From Croceicoccus sp. YJ47 (GTDB lineage: Bacteria > Pseudomonadota > Alphaproteobacteria > Sphingomonadales > Sphingomonadaceae): a DNA stretch of 64,000 nucleotides. How positions within the stretch are numbered: the first letter of the stretch is position 1; every line of letters begins with the position of its first letter. A program made the translations under genes and the position numbers. Below the pieces are notes generated by a model. It saw only the letters and a program-made list of their open reading frames with translations, did no database searches and was not told where the DNA came from. The stretch spans positions 1,244,501-1,308,500 of the forward strand of contig NZ_CP067087.1 of NCBI RefSeq assembly GCF_016745095.1. Reading direction: 5' to 3'. Shown in pieces: positions 63,475 to 64,000 of the stretch.

Positions 63475-63996
63475 ATGCCCGAAGAACATCCGTTCAGACT
63501 TGGTTTCCTGGTGCATGACGTTTCGCGCCTCCGCCGCACGATTATCGACAAGGCACTCAAGCCCATGGGGATCACGCGATCGCAATGGTGGGTTCTGTCC
63601 AATCTTGCGCGGCACCAGAATCTGGAGATGAAGCAGACCGAGCTGGCGAATGTGCTCGATATCGGCAAGGTCGCGCTCGGCGGTCTGCTCGACCGGCTGG
63701 AGGCGGCGGGCCATATCAAGCGGCTGGCGGATCCCGTCGATCGCCGCGCGAAGCGGATCGTGATGACGGCCCAGGGCAAGCGGATCCTGACCAAGATGAC
63801 CTCTCGCGGCAAGAAGCTCAACGATGCGATCTATTGCGATCTCACGAATGAGGAAATCACCTTCGCCGAGGAAATCCTCAGCAAGATGAAACAGCGGCTG
63901 ATTGCGATGGACAATGCCGTAAAAAGCGGAAAGGCGCCCGAAGAGGGTGTGGGTCCGATCGAAAACATTACCGAGACATCGTCCGAAGCCGCCTGA
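63475..63996 (+). CDS. MarR family transcriptional regulator
   Basis: A 173-residue winged-helix regulator: ITRSQWWVLSNLAR, recognition region MKQTELANVLDIGKVALGGLLDRLEAAGHIKRL, wing DPVDRRAKRIVMTAQGK, and helical dimerisation ends. It has a GAGGG ribosome site. MarR proteins often repress neighbouring catabolic genes and are released by the substrate or its CoA ester. It is the only transcription factor in the 28.8-64 kb region and is divergent from the 58.6-63.3 kb operon, so it is the prime candidate for controlling it. Confidence 0.93.
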   Translation: MPEEHPFRLGFLVHDVSRLRRTIIDKALKPMGITRSQWWVLSNLARHQNLEMKQTELANVLDIGKVALGGLLDRLEAAGHIKRLADPVDRRAKRIVMTAQGKRILTKMTSRGKKLNDAIYCDLTNEEITFAEEILSKMKQRLIAMDNAVKSGKAPEEGVGPIENITETSSEAA

Positions 63997-64000
63997 CCTC

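Noticed and set aside
28814-63996. Catabolic region as a recently acquired genomic island
   Set aside because: Codon use and base composition look like the rest of the window by eye, and no transposase, integrase or flanking repeat is present. A whole-genome comparison would be needed to claim transfer.

Overview
This GC-rich window looks chromosomal and alphaproteobacterial, most likely from the Sphingomonadales (Sphingomonas, Novosphingobium or Erythrobacteraceae type). The main reasons are the complete general stress response (GSR) locus (phyR, a CHASE/HWE-type kinase, nepR, ecfG) with EcfG-type promoters, a class I PHA synthase with a long Ala/Lys-rich phasin, a TonB receptor inside a catabolic cluster, and many short-chain dehydrogenases and acyl-CoA enzymes. 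No insertion sequence, phage gene, CRISPR array or rRNA was seen.

Layout. 0-5.4 kb: two tRNAs (Thr, Cys), a frameshifted aminotransferase, and the PHA storage pair phaC and phaP with TGCA-rich operator-like sites. 5.5-10.2 kb: clpS, the LPS-export permeases lptF and lptG, a YghO-like acetyltransferase and a single-domain response regulator. 10.6-15.3 kb: a Crp/Fnr regulator and the GSR locus. 15.4-28.6 kb: mostly housekeeping genes (AI-2E family permease, superoxide dismutase, dicarboxylate symporter, glmM, frameshifted thiD, LOG-type hydrolase, a chemoreceptor, a CHASE4-GGDEF-EAL protein, etfBA).

28.8-64 kb: about 35 kb of catabolic genes arranged as small divergent and convergent operons. 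They encode two acyl-CoA synthetases, two acyl-CoA dehydrogenases, four crotonases (one with an internal stop), a MaoC hydratase, a CitE-like CoA-ester lyase, a beta-keto acid cleavage enzyme, a CaiB-type CoA transferase, three classical short-chain dehydrogenases, a zinc alcohol dehydrogenase, an aldehyde dehydrogenase, an Old Yellow Enzyme homologue, an epoxide hydrolase, an orphan Rieske ferredoxin, an MFS permease, a TonB receptor and a MarR regulator. The substrate is probably hydrophobic, taken up by the TonB receptor, activated as a CoA thioester and degraded by beta-oxidation, aldol-type and keto-acid cleavage. The adjacent etfBA pair would take electrons from the dehydrogenases. The substrate cannot be named from sequence.

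The most unusual part is that two operons (47.0-52.1 kb and 58.6-63.3 kb) each pair a CrtC-like 'RDHSW' protein with APH-fold phosphotransferases. In addition, a small helical protein resembling LvaB of the levulinate pathway sits between two of the kinases, and a similar helical segment seems to be fused to the N-terminus of two of them. This suggests an uncharacterised route that phosphorylates a hydroxyacyl-CoA before elimination.

Four genes carry apparent disruptions: three frameshifts, each leaving a length consistent with loss of one base modulo three, and one in-frame amber codon. They may be assembly errors or real decay.
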